DNA of 64,000 nucleotides from Dethiosulfovibrio peptidovorans DSM 11002. Its GTDB lineage: Bacteria > Synergistota > Synergistia > Synergistales > Dethiosulfovibrionaceae. The translations under genes were made by a program, and so were the position numbers. Shown piece by piece: positions 25,823-34,225 of the stretch; within the stretch, counting starts at the first letter, position 1, and the number at the start of each line of letters is the position of its first letter. The DNA lies in the NCBI RefSeq assembly GCF_000172975.1, contig NZ_ABTR02000001.1:1092501-1156500 (forward strand), given 5' to 3'. The notes beneath the pieces are model-generated. The model was not told the origin of the DNA and made no database searches. It saw nothing but the letters and a program-made list of their open reading frames with translations.

Positions 25823-26053
25823 CGAATCGCGAACTATAAGCGAGCAATGTCGGGAGTTTGGCTGAATTGGTTTGATCTCCCGTAGCTGTCTGTATAAATG
25901 TAAAGTTGAGTTGAAAAAGAGGTTCGCGATTCAGAGTTTGCAGTGGTCGGAAGCTTTTTTGCAGAGATTTTAAAGGTCGATAGGCTGAAGTGCTTGGAGA
26001 TTCGCAAAAAAAGCTCAGTAATCCTGGCGATACGAACGATTGAGAAGGACGCT
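25823..26053 (+). promoter_or_regulatory. Leader of the type I-C CRISPR array
   Basis: 231 bp without a gene between cas7c and repeat 1. It is more AT-rich than the neighbouring genes. The final bases before repeat 1 are GAGAAGGACGCT. The degenerate repeat at the far end of the array confirms that this side is leader-proximal. No clear terminator was seen after cas7c, so effector-operon transcription may enter the array. Confidence 0.7.
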
Positions 26054-28180
26054 GTCGCTCCCTCACGGGAGCGTGGATTGAAACCCTTTGGGATATCCAT
26101 GGTAAGGATGGGGTCCCCGTCGCTCCCTCACGGGAGCGTGGATTGAAACCCCTCCTCGGGTATGCTACAGGCCCCCGATTTTCGTCGCTCCCTCACGGGA
26201 GCGTGGATTGAAACCTTAAGGAGGCAAGACCCCATGAATAACACGGCAGTCGCTCCCTCACGGGAGCGTGGATTGAAACTCGAGCTCAAGCGGCTAAGTC
26301 TTGGCGATCTCATGTCGCTCCCTCACGGGAGCGTGGATTGAAACTTTAATACATAAACCCTCTCAAGATTTCCGGGTAGGTCGCTCCCTCACGGGAGCGT
26401 GGATTGAAACCGAAGATACGCGCGGCATCGGCGGCGTCCATGCCCGAGTCGCTCCCTCACGGGAGCGTGGATTGAAACCGTCTGGACATTCGGGCTGTAT
26501 CCCCCGTACCCTGAGTCGCTCCCTCACGGGAGCGTGGATTGAAACCCCGCTTAGCAGGAGCTTCCCAGTTATCGTCTTGGTCGCTCCCTCACGGGAGCGT
26601 GGATTGAAACCTGATGGCAGCCGAAGCCCCGCGGTCGGTTCCAGGTCGCTCCCTCACGGGAGCGTGGATTGAAACTCCGACGCCGCCCTGGAACACTCGA
26701 ACTCGAAGGTCGCTCCCTCACGGGAGCGTGGATTGAAACCACTCAGGCAGTCCGCCAAACGGACACCGAGAGTGTCGCTCCCTCACGGGAGCGTGGATTG
26801 AAACTGCGGTTGCACATGATAGGGGGTTACGAGGATGCGGGTCGCTCCCTCACGGGAGCGTGGATTGAAACCTCTCTGTGGAGGAAGATAGACAGGTCCA
26901 GCGCGGGTCGCTCCCTCACGGGAGCGTGGATTGAAACGCCGGAGATGGGGCCACCCTATCGTGGTCACATCGTCGCTCCCTCACGGGAGCGTGGATTGAA
27001 ACCCTCGAAAAAGCTGGCCACAAACGACGTGGCCGCGTCGCTCCCTCACGGGAGCGTGGATTGAAACCCTCGAAAAAGCTGGCCACAAACGACGTGGCCG
27101 CGTCGCTCCCTCACGGGAGCGTGGATTGAAACTTTAAGTGAGAGAGGAAGTCCGAGGCCGCCGCCCGGTCGCTCCCTCACGGGAGCGTGGATTGAAACGC
27201 TCCCTCAGGCGAGGGATGAGGCGAAAAAAATAGTCGCTCCCTCACGGGAGCGTGGATTGAAACTTATTACGAGAGTTCCAATGTCCTTGCTGCCTCACGT
27301 CGCTCCCTCACGGGAGCGTGGATTGAAACTCTATCACTTGCCCTTGCCCAGGGATAACTTCTAGTCGCTCCCTCACGGGAGCGTGGATTGAAACTGATGG
27401 CTACAGAGAGGATTTTCGGTCTGTCATGAGTCGCTCCCTCACGGGAGCGTGGATTGAAACCTTCCGTGGCAAAAAACACCGCTGGATTATAACGTCGCTC
27501 CCTCACGGGAGCGTGGATTGAAACACCTGGTACGCAGAAGAGCTGTCTGTACAGACTGGTCGCTCCCTCACGGGAGCGTGGATTGAAACATCGATAAGTC
27601 CTGCTCGCTTTCCTGCAACCGACAGTCGCTCCCTCACGGGAGCGTGGATTGAAACCCCAGCCTCAGCCAACGCCTCAGCCCCTGGGCTCAAGTCGCTCCC
27701 TCACGGGAGCGTGGATTGAAACCCGTAGTCGCTGATAGATGCAGGGATCTGATATGGTCGCTCCCTCACGGGAGCGTGGATTGAAACCCGTAAGAAAAGC
27801 TTTTAAGCGCATCGCCCCAGGAGTCGCTCCCTCACGGGAGCGTGGATTGAAACATCGTTACAACACGACAGCAAGCGAAGTGATAATGTCGCTCCCTCAC
27901 GGGAGCGTGGATTGAAACTGGTCGAGAGATAAGAGAAAGAAGGAAGGCATTAGGTCGCTCCCTCACGGGAGCGTGGATTGAAACTCTGATTCTCTCAGGA
28001 AGAAAGCAACTCTTATCGTGTCGCTCCCTCACGGGAGCGTGGATTGAAACAATAGTTGGCTTGCTCTAGCGTCAGCGACACCTCGTCGCTCCCTCACGGG
28101 AGCGTGGATTGAAACAGGACCTCGTACACGTTGTCCGGGGTCATGACTCGTCGCTCCCTCACGGGAGCGTGGGGTAAGAC
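26054..28180 (+). CRISPR. Type I-C CRISPR array, 33 repeats / 32 spacers
   Basis: A 31-nt repeat beginning GTCGCTCCCTCACGGG and ending AGCGTGGATTGAAAC, with a 7-bp hairpin (CGCTCCC/GGGAGCG), occurs 33 times; 32 copies are perfect. Spacers are 33-37 nt, mostly 34-35. The last repeat (28150-28180) is degenerate, with its 3' end changed to TGGGGTAAGAC, marking the leader-distal end, so transcription is on the plus strand. Spacer 9 (26611-26644) is a perfect match to the aminotransferase gene at 17827-17860. Spacers 15 (27003-27036) and 16 (27068-27101) are identical. Short open frames across the array (repeated 'RSLTGAWIET') are artefacts of the repeats. Confidence 0.99.
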
Positions 28181-28227
28181 ACAGATCAAAATAATGGTTA
28201 GAAACAAAAAATAGAGGAGGTGATCTC

Positions 28228-28896
28228 TTGTTTTCCGAGGAAGAGCTCCTTCCAATCTCAGGATTGCAGCATCTAGCTTTTTGCGAACGTCAATGTGCTT
28301 TGATTCACTTGGAGCGAGTATGGGAGGAAAACATCTTTACTTCTGAAGGACGGATTCTACATGAAAAGGCTCATACGGAAGAAGTTGAGATCAGAGATGG
28401 AATTCGAATTGCTAGATCGTTGCCTTTAAAATCTCTTTCATATGGTTTGGTTGGGATTGCAGATGTGGTGGAATTTCATCCGACCTGTTCTAGAGAGGGG
28501 GTACTCTTATCGGGATTGGCTGGTAGGTGGTTCCCCTATTCTGTGGAATATAAGAGAGGGCGTAGAAAAAAGGGCCCCAGCGATAAGATACAGCTTTGCT
28601 CACAGGCGTTGTGTCTGGAGGAGATGTTGAATGTGGATATTCCAGAGGGAGCTCTTTTTTACGGTAAAAGTAGAAGGAGACTTGTTGTCTTAATCGATAA
28701 AAAGTTACGGAATCTTACGCTGAGTTTTATTAAAAAATTTAGAGATCTCCTTGCTGAAGGAATAACTCCTAAAGGGGATTACGAACCTAAATGTGATAGT
28801 TGCTCATTGAAAGAAATTTGTCTGCCTCAAATTAGAAACTCCGCTTTAAGTCTCTCTCGGTACTTAAATTCGTTTTTTGAGGAGGATGACTGTTGA
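28228..28896 (+). CDS. cas4: Cas4 (adaptation nuclease)
   Basis: A 222-residue Cas4 of the I-C type with RecB-like fold. The N-terminal FCERQCALIH Cys and the C-terminal CDSCSLKEIC cluster provide the four iron-sulfur ligands. VGIADVVEFH and the YSVEYKRGRRKK block (catalytic Glu and Lys) form the nuclease core. Start TTG at 28228 behind a very strong GAGGAGGTGATC site (28214-28225). It trims and orients prespacers by PAM. It lies 47 nt after the last repeat and overlaps cas1 by 4 nt. This part of the locus is clearly more AT-rich than the effector genes. Confidence 0.95.
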   Translation: MFSEEELLPISGLQHLAFCERQCALIHLERVWEENIFTSEGRILHEKAHTEEVEIRDGIRIARSLPLKSLSYGLVGIADVVEFHPTCSREGVLLSGLAGRWFPYSVEYKRGRRKKGPSDKIQLCSQALCLEEMLNVDIPEGALFYGKSRRRLVVLIDKKLRNLTLSFIKKFRDLLAEGITPKGDYEPKCDSCSLKEICLPQIRNSALSLSRYLNSFFEEDDC

Positions 28897-29921
28897 AAAA
28901 GCTATTGAATACTCTTTTTGTAATGACTCAAGGGGCATACCTAGCTAAAAAGGGAGAGACCGTTGTCGTCAAAGTCGAAAGGGAGGAACGTCTTCGACTC
29001 CCTATTCACAATCTTGAGGGTATCTGTTGTTTTGGAAACGTTTCCTGCAGTCCTTTTCTCATGGGTCTTTGCGGAGAGCGAGGTGTAGGTTTATCGTTCT
29101 TCTCCGAGAGTGGTCGGTTTATGGCTCGTTCGATCGGTGCGATTTCCGGTAATGTTCTACTAAGGAAGGCTCAGTATCGGCTTTCGGAAGATGGTGACAA
29201 CTCAGCAAAATTAGCGAGAAATATGATAGTAGCCAAGATAGCTAACTGTCGCACCTCCATAAGGAGAGGTGTAAGAGATGCCCATGTTCTAGATAATAGG
29301 ACCCTGGAGACGTGTTCCGATAGGTTGACAGTTATTTTAGCGGAGTTGAAAAAAACGATGGATTTAGCTTCTCTTAGAGGAAAAGAAGGGGAGGCTGCTA
29401 GGGCATATTTTTCCGCCTTTGGCAATTTGATAACCTCTCAAGCTGAGGATTTCTCCTTCCATGGCAGAAACCGCAGGCCTCCGCAGGATAACGTGAACGC
29501 GTTGTTGTCATTTGTATATACATTGTTGTGTCACGATGTCTCAAACGCTCTTGAAGGTGTGGGCTTGGATCCGCAGGTGGGTTTTCTGCACAGAGATAGA
29601 CCAGGGAGAGCGAGTCTTGCTTTGGATTTGATGGAGGAACTGCGTCCCCTTATTGCAGATCGTCTTGTTCTCTCGCTCATAAATAGAAGGCAGGTTTCTC
29701 CTAGCGGTTTTATCGTTAGAGAAAGCGGCGGAGTGATAATGGACGAACAGACTCGGAAAAAAGTTTTAGGTGCATATCAAAAGAGGAAACAGGATGAATT
29801 TCGCCATCCTTTTCTGGATGAAAAGATCTCGCTGGGGCTTTTGCCTTACTGTCAGTCGCTCCTGTTGGCTCGTTTTTTGAGAGGAGATCTGCCGGAATAT
29901 CCGCCGTTGAGATGGCGGTAG
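28893..29921 (+). CDS. cas1: Cas1 integrase
   Basis: A 342-residue Cas1 of type I-C: LLNTLFVMTQGAYLAKKGE start, the catalytic Glu region (GKEGEAARAYFSAF), the His region (VGFLHRDRPGRASLALDLME) and the Asp-containing C-terminal helical domain (LVLSLINRRQ). Start is TTG overlapping the cas4 stop. It integrates new spacers with Cas2. It appears complete. Confidence 0.97.
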   Translation: MKKLLNTLFVMTQGAYLAKKGETVVVKVEREERLRLPIHNLEGICCFGNVSCSPFLMGLCGERGVGLSFFSESGRFMARSIGAISGNVLLRKAQYRLSEDGDNSAKLARNMIVAKIANCRTSIRRGVRDAHVLDNRTLETCSDRLTVILAELKKTMDLASLRGKEGEAARAYFSAFGNLITSQAEDFSFHGRNRRPPQDNVNALLSFVYTLLCHDVSNALEGVGLDPQVGFLHRDRPGRASLALDLMEELRPLIADRLVLSLINRRQVSPSGFIVRESGGVIMDEQTRKKVLGAYQKRKQDEFRHPFLDEKISLGLLPYCQSLLLARFLRGDLPEYPPLRWR

Positions 29922-29942
29922 CCACCGAAGGGAGTTTTTGTC

Positions 29943-30233
29943 GTGATGGTATTGGTCACCTATGATGTTAATACCGTATCCGTTGCCGGTCAGAGAAGGC
30001 TGCGTCATGTTGCTAAATTATGCGAAAACTATGGACAAAGGGTGCAGAATTCGGTTTTCGAGTGTCTGGTAGATCCAACTCAGTGGGTTCAACTTAAAAA
30101 TGGTTTGGTGAAGTTGATAGATGATGAGAAAGATAGTTTGCGGTTTTATTTCTTAGGGGCTAATTGGAGAAGGCGAGTAGAGCATATCGGAACGAGGCCC
30201 GGCTATGATCCGGAGGGCTCTCTCATAGTCTGA
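29943..30233 (+). CDS. cas2: Cas2
   Basis: A 96-residue Cas2 with the ferredoxin fold signature VLVTYDVNT (catalytic Asp) and VQNSVFECLVD. Start is GTG at 29943 or the adjacent ATG at 29946. It forms the Cas1-Cas2 integration complex. The last about 40 bp (GYDPEGSLIV-stop) are duplicated, with changes, 0.9 kb downstream as part of the tandem duplication that made the two solute-binding genes. Confidence 0.95.
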   Translation: MMVLVTYDVNTVSVAGQRRLRHVAKLCENYGQRVQNSVFECLVDPTQWVQLKNGLVKLIDDEKDSLRFYFLGANWRRRVEHIGTRPGYDPEGSLIV

Positions 30234-30260
30234 TCTTGCCGTGTGTCGAGAGGGAATATT

Positions 30261-30290
30261 TTGACTACTGATCGAGATGAATAGTATAAT
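30261..30290 (+). promoter_or_regulatory. Promoter of solute-binding gene copy 1
   Basis: -35 TTGACT (30261-30266), 18-nt spacer, -10 TATAAT (30285-30290). The same element is present in copy 2. Confidence 0.75.
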
Positions 30291-30326
30291 GATAAAAGTA
30301 AAAAATATACTTTAGGAGGGATCGCT

Positions 30327-31079
30327 TTGGCGTATCTGAAAAAGTTAGTGCTCTCGGTTTTATTCGTATGTCTTACGGCCGGTAGTGTTTTTGCCGTCGG
30401 AGTGGACGACATCCGCTTCATGACAGAGGAGTATCCTCCTTTCAACATGAAAGGAGACGACGGAGTCGCTACCGGAATAGCTGTGGACGTTTTGGTCGAG
30501 ATGTTCAAGAGGGTGGGTTCTTCCAAGACCGCCAAGGACGTGGAGGTGCTGCCTTGGGCCAGGGGCTATAAGGAAATTCAGTCGACCCCGAATACCAGCC
30601 TTTTCTGTATGACTCGCTCTGAGGAAAGAGAGCCGTTATTCAAGTGGGTTGGTCCGATCGCTTCCACCAGGGTTGTAGCGACCGCCTTAAAAAGCAAGGG
30701 TATAACCGTCGGGACCGTCGCCGATCTGGCCGATCTCTCCGCTGGGGTTATAAAGGACGATATAGGTGACCAGTTGGCGGAAAAAGCGGGAATCAAAAAG
30801 ATAGATAGAACTGCCAACAACGACCAGAACATAAAAAAGCTTAACTCCGGCAGGGTGGACATCTGGATTTACGAGGAGAACGTGGCTCTTTGGCAGCTCA
30901 AGGACATGGGGTTCGATCCGGCCGATTATGAAACCGTATATGTTTTGGAGGCCGGACGTCTGGACTACGCCTTCCACAAGGACACCGACCAGGCCCTTAT
31001 AGATCAACTTCAGAAGGTGCTGGACGAGATGAAGGCCGACGGATCCTATCAGGCGATAGTGGACAAATATCTGCGCTGA
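30327..31079 (+). CDS. Periplasmic solute-binding protein (SBP_bac_3), copy 1
   Basis: A 250-residue secreted protein. An N-terminal signal peptide (LKKLVLSVLFVCLTAGSVFA, cleavage after about residue 23) is followed by a type-II periplasmic binding fold of the polar amino-acid family: DDIRFMTEEYPPFNM, then GIAVDVLVEMFKRVG and VDIWIYEENVALWQLK. No permease or ATPase gene is adjacent, so it acts as an orphan receptor or pairs with a distant transporter. The TTG at 30327 follows AGGAGGG at 30314-30320. It is about 80% alike by eye to copy 2 at 31230. Confidence 0.9.
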   Translation: MAYLKKLVLSVLFVCLTAGSVFAVGVDDIRFMTEEYPPFNMKGDDGVATGIAVDVLVEMFKRVGSSKTAKDVEVLPWARGYKEIQSTPNTSLFCMTRSEEREPLFKWVGPIASTRVVATALKSKGITVGTVADLADLSAGVIKDDIGDQLAEKAGIKKIDRTANNDQNIKKLNSGRVDIWIYEENVALWQLKDMGFDPADYETVYVLEAGRLDYAFHKDTDQALIDQLQKVLDEMKADGSYQAIVDKYLR

Positions 31080-31092
31080 TCCCCTGAAATAA

Positions 31093-31136
31093 GGACCGAG
31101 TTCCGGCTATGATCCAAAGGGATCCCTCATCGTCCG
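31093..31136 (+). pseudogene. cas2 3'-end remnant carried in the duplication
   Basis: Reads SGYDPKGSLIVR in the cas2 frame, against GYDPEGSLIV-stop at the true cas2 end; the stop codon TGA has become CGA. It precedes copy 2 at the same relative position that the cas2 end precedes copy 1, so the duplicated unit began inside cas2. Confidence 0.85.
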
Positions 31137-31164
31137 ATGTAGTTGTGTCTCGAGAGGGAATGTT

Positions 31165-31194
31165 TTGACTATGTATCGTAATCGATAGTATAAC
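31165..31194 (+). promoter_or_regulatory. Promoter of solute-binding gene copy 2
   Basis: -35 TTGACT (31165-31170), 18-nt spacer, -10 TATAAC (31189-31194); a duplicate of the copy 1 promoter with one -10 change. Confidence 0.7.
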
Positions 31195-31229
31195 AATTAA
31201 GTGGCAAATATCCTTAAGGAGGGATCGCT

Positions 31230-31982
31230 TTGGCGTATCTGAAAAAGTTCGTGCTCTCGGTTTTATTCGTGTGTCTTGCGGCCGGCAGCGTTTTCGCAGT
31301 CGGAGTGGACGATATTCGTTTCATGACCGAGGAACTGCCGCCATACAACATGAAGGGCGACGATGGAGTCGCTACCGGAATAGCTGTGGATGTCCTGGCA
31401 GAGATATTCAAGAGGGAGGGTTCTTCCAAAACCGCCAAGGATGTGGAGGTGTTGCCCTGGGCCAGAGGCTACAAGGAGGTTCAATCGACCCCTAACACCT
31501 GTCTTTTCAGCATGACCTATACCGACGAGAGAAAACCCATGTTCAAGTGGGTGGGTCCTCTGGCAGCTTCCAGGACGGCGGTCGTCGCCCTCAGGAGCAA
31601 GGGCATAAAAGTCGGCTCCGAGGCCGATCTTGCCGATCTTTCCGCCGGGGTCATAAAGGAGGACATAGGCGATATCCTGGCCCGTAAGGTCGGAATGACC
31701 AAGGTGGAGATAGCGGCCAACAACCTTCAGAACGTCAAGAAACTGAACTCTGGTCGAATCGATGTTTGGGTCTACGAGGAAAGCGTCGCTCAGTGGCAAC
31801 TCAAGGATATGGGGTTCGATCCGGCGGACTACGAGACAGTCTTCGCCTTGAGCGAGAGCCACCTTTACTACGCCTTCCACAAGGACACAGACCAAACCCT
31901 TATAGACCGACTTCAGAAGGTGCTGGACGAAATGAAGGCTGACGGATCCTACCAGGCGATATTGGACAAATATTTACGTTGA
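31230..31982 (+). CDS. Periplasmic solute-binding protein (SBP_bac_3), copy 2
   Basis: A 250-residue paralogue of the preceding gene with the same signal peptide, TTG start and AGGAGGG site. Differences cluster in the ligand-binding lobes (EELPPYNM for EEYPPFNM, SMTYTDERKPMF for CMTRSEEREPLF, ALSESHLYYAFHKD for VLEAGRLDYAFHKD), which suggests that the copies may have diverged in ligand preference. It is followed by a strong terminator. Both copies appear functional. Confidence 0.9.
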   Translation: MAYLKKFVLSVLFVCLAAGSVFAVGVDDIRFMTEELPPYNMKGDDGVATGIAVDVLAEIFKREGSSKTAKDVEVLPWARGYKEVQSTPNTCLFSMTYTDERKPMFKWVGPLAASRTAVVALRSKGIKVGSEADLADLSAGVIKEDIGDILARKVGMTKVEIAANNLQNVKKLNSGRIDVWVYEESVAQWQLKDMGFDPADYETVFALSESHLYYAFHKDTDQTLIDRLQKVLDEMKADGSYQAILDKYLR

Positions 31983-32000
31983 TCTCCTGACATACGAGCA

Positions 32001-32031
32001 GAGGGGGTTCGATACGACCCCCTCGTTTTTT
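32001..32031 (+). terminator. Terminator after solute-binding gene copy 2
   Basis: GAGGGGGT (32001-32008) pairs with ACCCCCTC (32017-32024), followed by GTTTTTT. Copy 1 lacks this terminator. Confidence 0.85.
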
Positions 32032-32059
32032 ATGGGAGACCGTTATAAAATGGTAGCAC

Positions 32060-32088
32060 TTGCAAGTCAATTGATTTTCGAGTATAAT
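32060..32088 (+). promoter_or_regulatory. Promoter of GNAT gene
   Basis: -35 TTGCAA (32060-32065), 17-nt spacer, -10 TATAAT (32083-32088), 33 bp before the start codon at 32121. Confidence 0.8.
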
Positions 32089-32120
32089 GACAAGGATACA
32101 AAACTGAAAGGAGTGGTTTT

Positions 32121-32657
32121 TTGTATTTAGAAGAAACTTCCAAACTGCCTCGCAAAGTCGTTGAAAATCTGGACGGAGACATCGGTAACCTGAAGGTTTA
32201 TCTGGTTCAGGACTACAACGTCAACCTGTTGAAGAGAATGGTGAACTTCGGCCTCGGCATATTCGGAGATTTGGGTATGGACGAGTGGGGATTGGTGCCT
32301 CAGATACGTCATGGAAACGTCTTCGTCCTCAAGGAAGAGGACAAAAAGAGAATAATAGGCCTCGCCATCCTGATGAGGGACTGGGAGGATCAGGAGAAGT
32401 GCTACCTTTTCGACTACGCCATATCCGAGGATCTTCAGGGTCAGGGATTGGGCTATTATTTCCTCAAGGCTATAGTGAGGAACCTCAGAGACCAGGATTT
32501 CACCAAGATGGGCCTGACGGTAGACACGGAAAACGATCCTGCCATAAAGCTGTACAAGGACAAAATGGGTTTCGAGATAGTCGGAGAGAACAAGGACGAG
32601 TATGGAGAGGGCCATCACCGTTACATCATGGAGCTGCCCTTCGATAAGGTAAAATAA
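32121..32657 (+). CDS. GNAT-family N-acetyltransferase
   Basis: A 178-residue single-domain GNAT protein with TTG start. RRIIG-type strand (KRIIGLAILMRDW), the acetyl-CoA loop SEDLQGQGLGYYFLKAIV (Q/RxxGxG/A pattern) and LTVDTENDPAIKLYKDKMGFEIVG are the canonical motifs A and B. The substrate is unknown. It is monocistronic, with its own promoter and a palindrome downstream. Confidence 0.88.
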   Translation: MYLEETSKLPRKVVENLDGDIGNLKVYLVQDYNVNLLKRMVNFGLGIFGDLGMDEWGLVPQIRHGNVFVLKEEDKKRIIGLAILMRDWEDQEKCYLFDYAISEDLQGQGLGYYFLKAIVRNLRDQDFTKMGLTVDTENDPAIKLYKDKMGFEIVGENKDEYGEGHHRYIMELPFDKVK

Positions 32658-32731
32658 CCGAATAGGTAAACTACGTTTCGTCCTGTTTGGACGTTGCGAT
32701 TTAAAACTTGGTTTGTCAAAACAAGTGTAAA

Positions 32732-32763
32732 ACGTAGGGGCGATTCGTGAATCGCCCCTACGT
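32732..32763. repeat. REP/MITE-like palindrome
   Basis: A 15-bp perfect inverted repeat, ACGTAGGGGCGATTC (32732-32746) and GAATCGCCCCTACGT (32749-32763), with a 2-nt loop. The GTAGGGGCG...CGCCCCTAC core resembles short palindromic repeats scattered through many bacterial genomes. It may also terminate the GNAT transcript. It lies about 45 bp from the IS element end. Confidence 0.6.
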
Positions 32764-32807
32764 CTAATTTATCCTTTCCCCTTCTCGTAAGGCGGTACTG
32801 TCCAGTA

Positions 32808-34216
32808 TGTTTCGCACATTAATATTTGACTCAGCAGGCCCATATAGGGCTATGTTCGGTTTTTAAGGCTTTCTGTGTCAGCTTACGATGGCATTATTTT
32901 CTTGCTCCAGTATCTGTTCTCTGAGATGCTCCATGTTCATGTAGGCTCTCTTACCCCACTGGGTGGAAGCTACATGCCTGACTCTGGCGGATACCAGCAT
33001 CAGGGCCGATTCCCCGTCGGGGAAGTTGCCCACGACCTTTGTCCTTCGACGAATCTCTCGGTTCAGTCGTTCCAGAGAATTGTTGGTTCTGAGCCGCTTC
33101 CAGTGTTCCGAGGGAAAATGGAAGTAGCTCAGGGTCTCCTCGTAGCCTTCCTGGACGATCTTGGCGGCTTTCTGAAGTTTCATGGCCTTCAGCTTTTCGA
33201 CCACGGCTTCAGCTTTTTCTCTGGCTGCTTTCAGGTCTTCCTGGTTGTGTATCGCCTTCAGCATCAGGCTTACTTCTCGTGCCTTCCCCTTCGGGACGGC
33301 ACTGTAGACGTTGCGGTAGAAATGAACTATGCAACGTTGCCACAGAGCTTCAGGGAAGAAATGGGGTAGGGTTTCCAAGAGCCCCATGCTTTTATCGGAG
33401 GTGACGAGACGGACCCCTTTCAGGCCTCTTTCTTTAAGATGCCTCAGGAAGGAGGACCAGCTTTCCTTGTCCTCTCGGCTGCCTTCGCATACGCCCAGAA
33501 CCTCTCTATAGCCCATCTGGTTGACCCCTATGGCTATAAGTATCGAGACGTTATGGACCTCGCCTCCCCAGCTCTTTTTGAGCCAGATACCGTCAAGAAA
33601 CACGTAGGGATGCTCACCCCTGATAGGACGGTTTCTCCACTCGTCGATTCTGCCGTAGATCTTCTTGTTTAGATCGCTTACGGTAGATGGGCTTATCCGG
33701 GTTCCCCAGAGGGCCTCGGTGATGTCCTCGACCCTGCGGACCGAGACTCCGGCCAGGTACATCTCCACCAGGGCCTCTTCCACCGAGCTTTCACGGCGAC
33801 GGTAACGTTCGATGATCGCAGTCTCGAAGGGGAGTTTACGGAGCTTCGGAACCTTCAGCTGCACCTCACCGGCTTTGGTCTGAAGCTTCCTGCTGTAATA
33901 GCCGGCACGGGTGTCCAGACGGTCCGGGGTACGTTCGTAACGACCGGCCTGGCAGATTGCGTCCGCCTCGGCATCCAGCAACGAGTTCAGGGTATCCTCT
34001 ACGGTTCCCTTCACTATCCGATCCAGATGGGAACGGATCTCCTGTTCGTCGATCCTTATGATCTTGGAATCACCCTTTGTCTTCCCGGTGTTATCTGTGG
34101 TATCGTACATTTGCGGTAGCCCTCCCTCGGGACAATATGTTTTTGGCTTTGTCACCTAAAACATAACCCTTGTGGGGGCTACTGCCAAGTTTTACCTCAA
34201 GTAAATGTGCGAAAGA
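32808..34216. mobile_element. IS256-family insertion sequence
   Basis: The ends carry an 11-bp perfect inverted repeat, TTTCGCACATT (32810-32820) and AATGTGCGAAA (34204-34214), with weaker similarity further in (GGGTTATGTT against GGCTATGTTC). It encloses one intact transposase gene on the minus strand. No convincing 8-bp target duplication was seen (CTGTCCAG left, TTGTACGT right), so exact ends are approximate or the flanks have changed. It sits 10 bp from the stop of the downstream reductase gene without truncating it visibly. Confidence 0.85.
32878..34110 (-). CDS. IS256-family transposase
   Basis: A 410-residue Mutator-like DDE transposase: first Asp in PYVFLDGIWLKKS, second in RLVTSDKSMGLLETL, the QRCIVHFYRNV block, and the Glu in ERLNREIRRRTKVVGNFPD. 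A longer frame starts at 34155, but the ATG at 34110 has a GAGGGAGGG site at proper distance and gives the usual length. No frameshift or stop, so it may be active. Confidence 0.95.
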   Translation of the reverse strand: MYDTTDNTGKTKGDSKIIRIDEQEIRSHLDRIVKGTVEDTLNSLLDAEADAICQAGRYERTPDRLDTRAGYYSRKLQTKAGEVQLKVPKLRKLPFETAIIERYRRRESSVEEALVEMYLAGVSVRRVEDITEALWGTRISPSTVSDLNKKIYGRIDEWRNRPIRGEHPYVFLDGIWLKKSWGGEVHNVSILIAIGVNQMGYREVLGVCEGSREDKESWSSFLRHLKERGLKGVRLVTSDKSMGLLETLPHFFPEALWQRCIVHFYRNVYSAVPKGKAREVSLMLKAIHNQEDLKAAREKAEAVVEKLKAMKLQKAAKIVQEGYEETLSYFHFPSEHWKRLRTNNSLERLNREIRRRTKVVGNFPDGESALMLVSARVRHVASTQWGKRAYMNMEHLREQILEQENNAIVS

Positions 34217-34225
34217 TATTGTACG

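Noticed and set aside
26301-27064. Long open frames over the CRISPR array encoding repeated 'RSLTGAWIET' or 'SIHAPVRER' peptides.
   Set aside because: They are translations of the repeat units on both strands, not genes.
32800-34224. An 8-bp target-site duplication for the IS256-type element.
   Set aside because: The flanking octamers CTGTCCAG and TTGTACGT do not match well; any original duplication is lost or the ends are misplaced.
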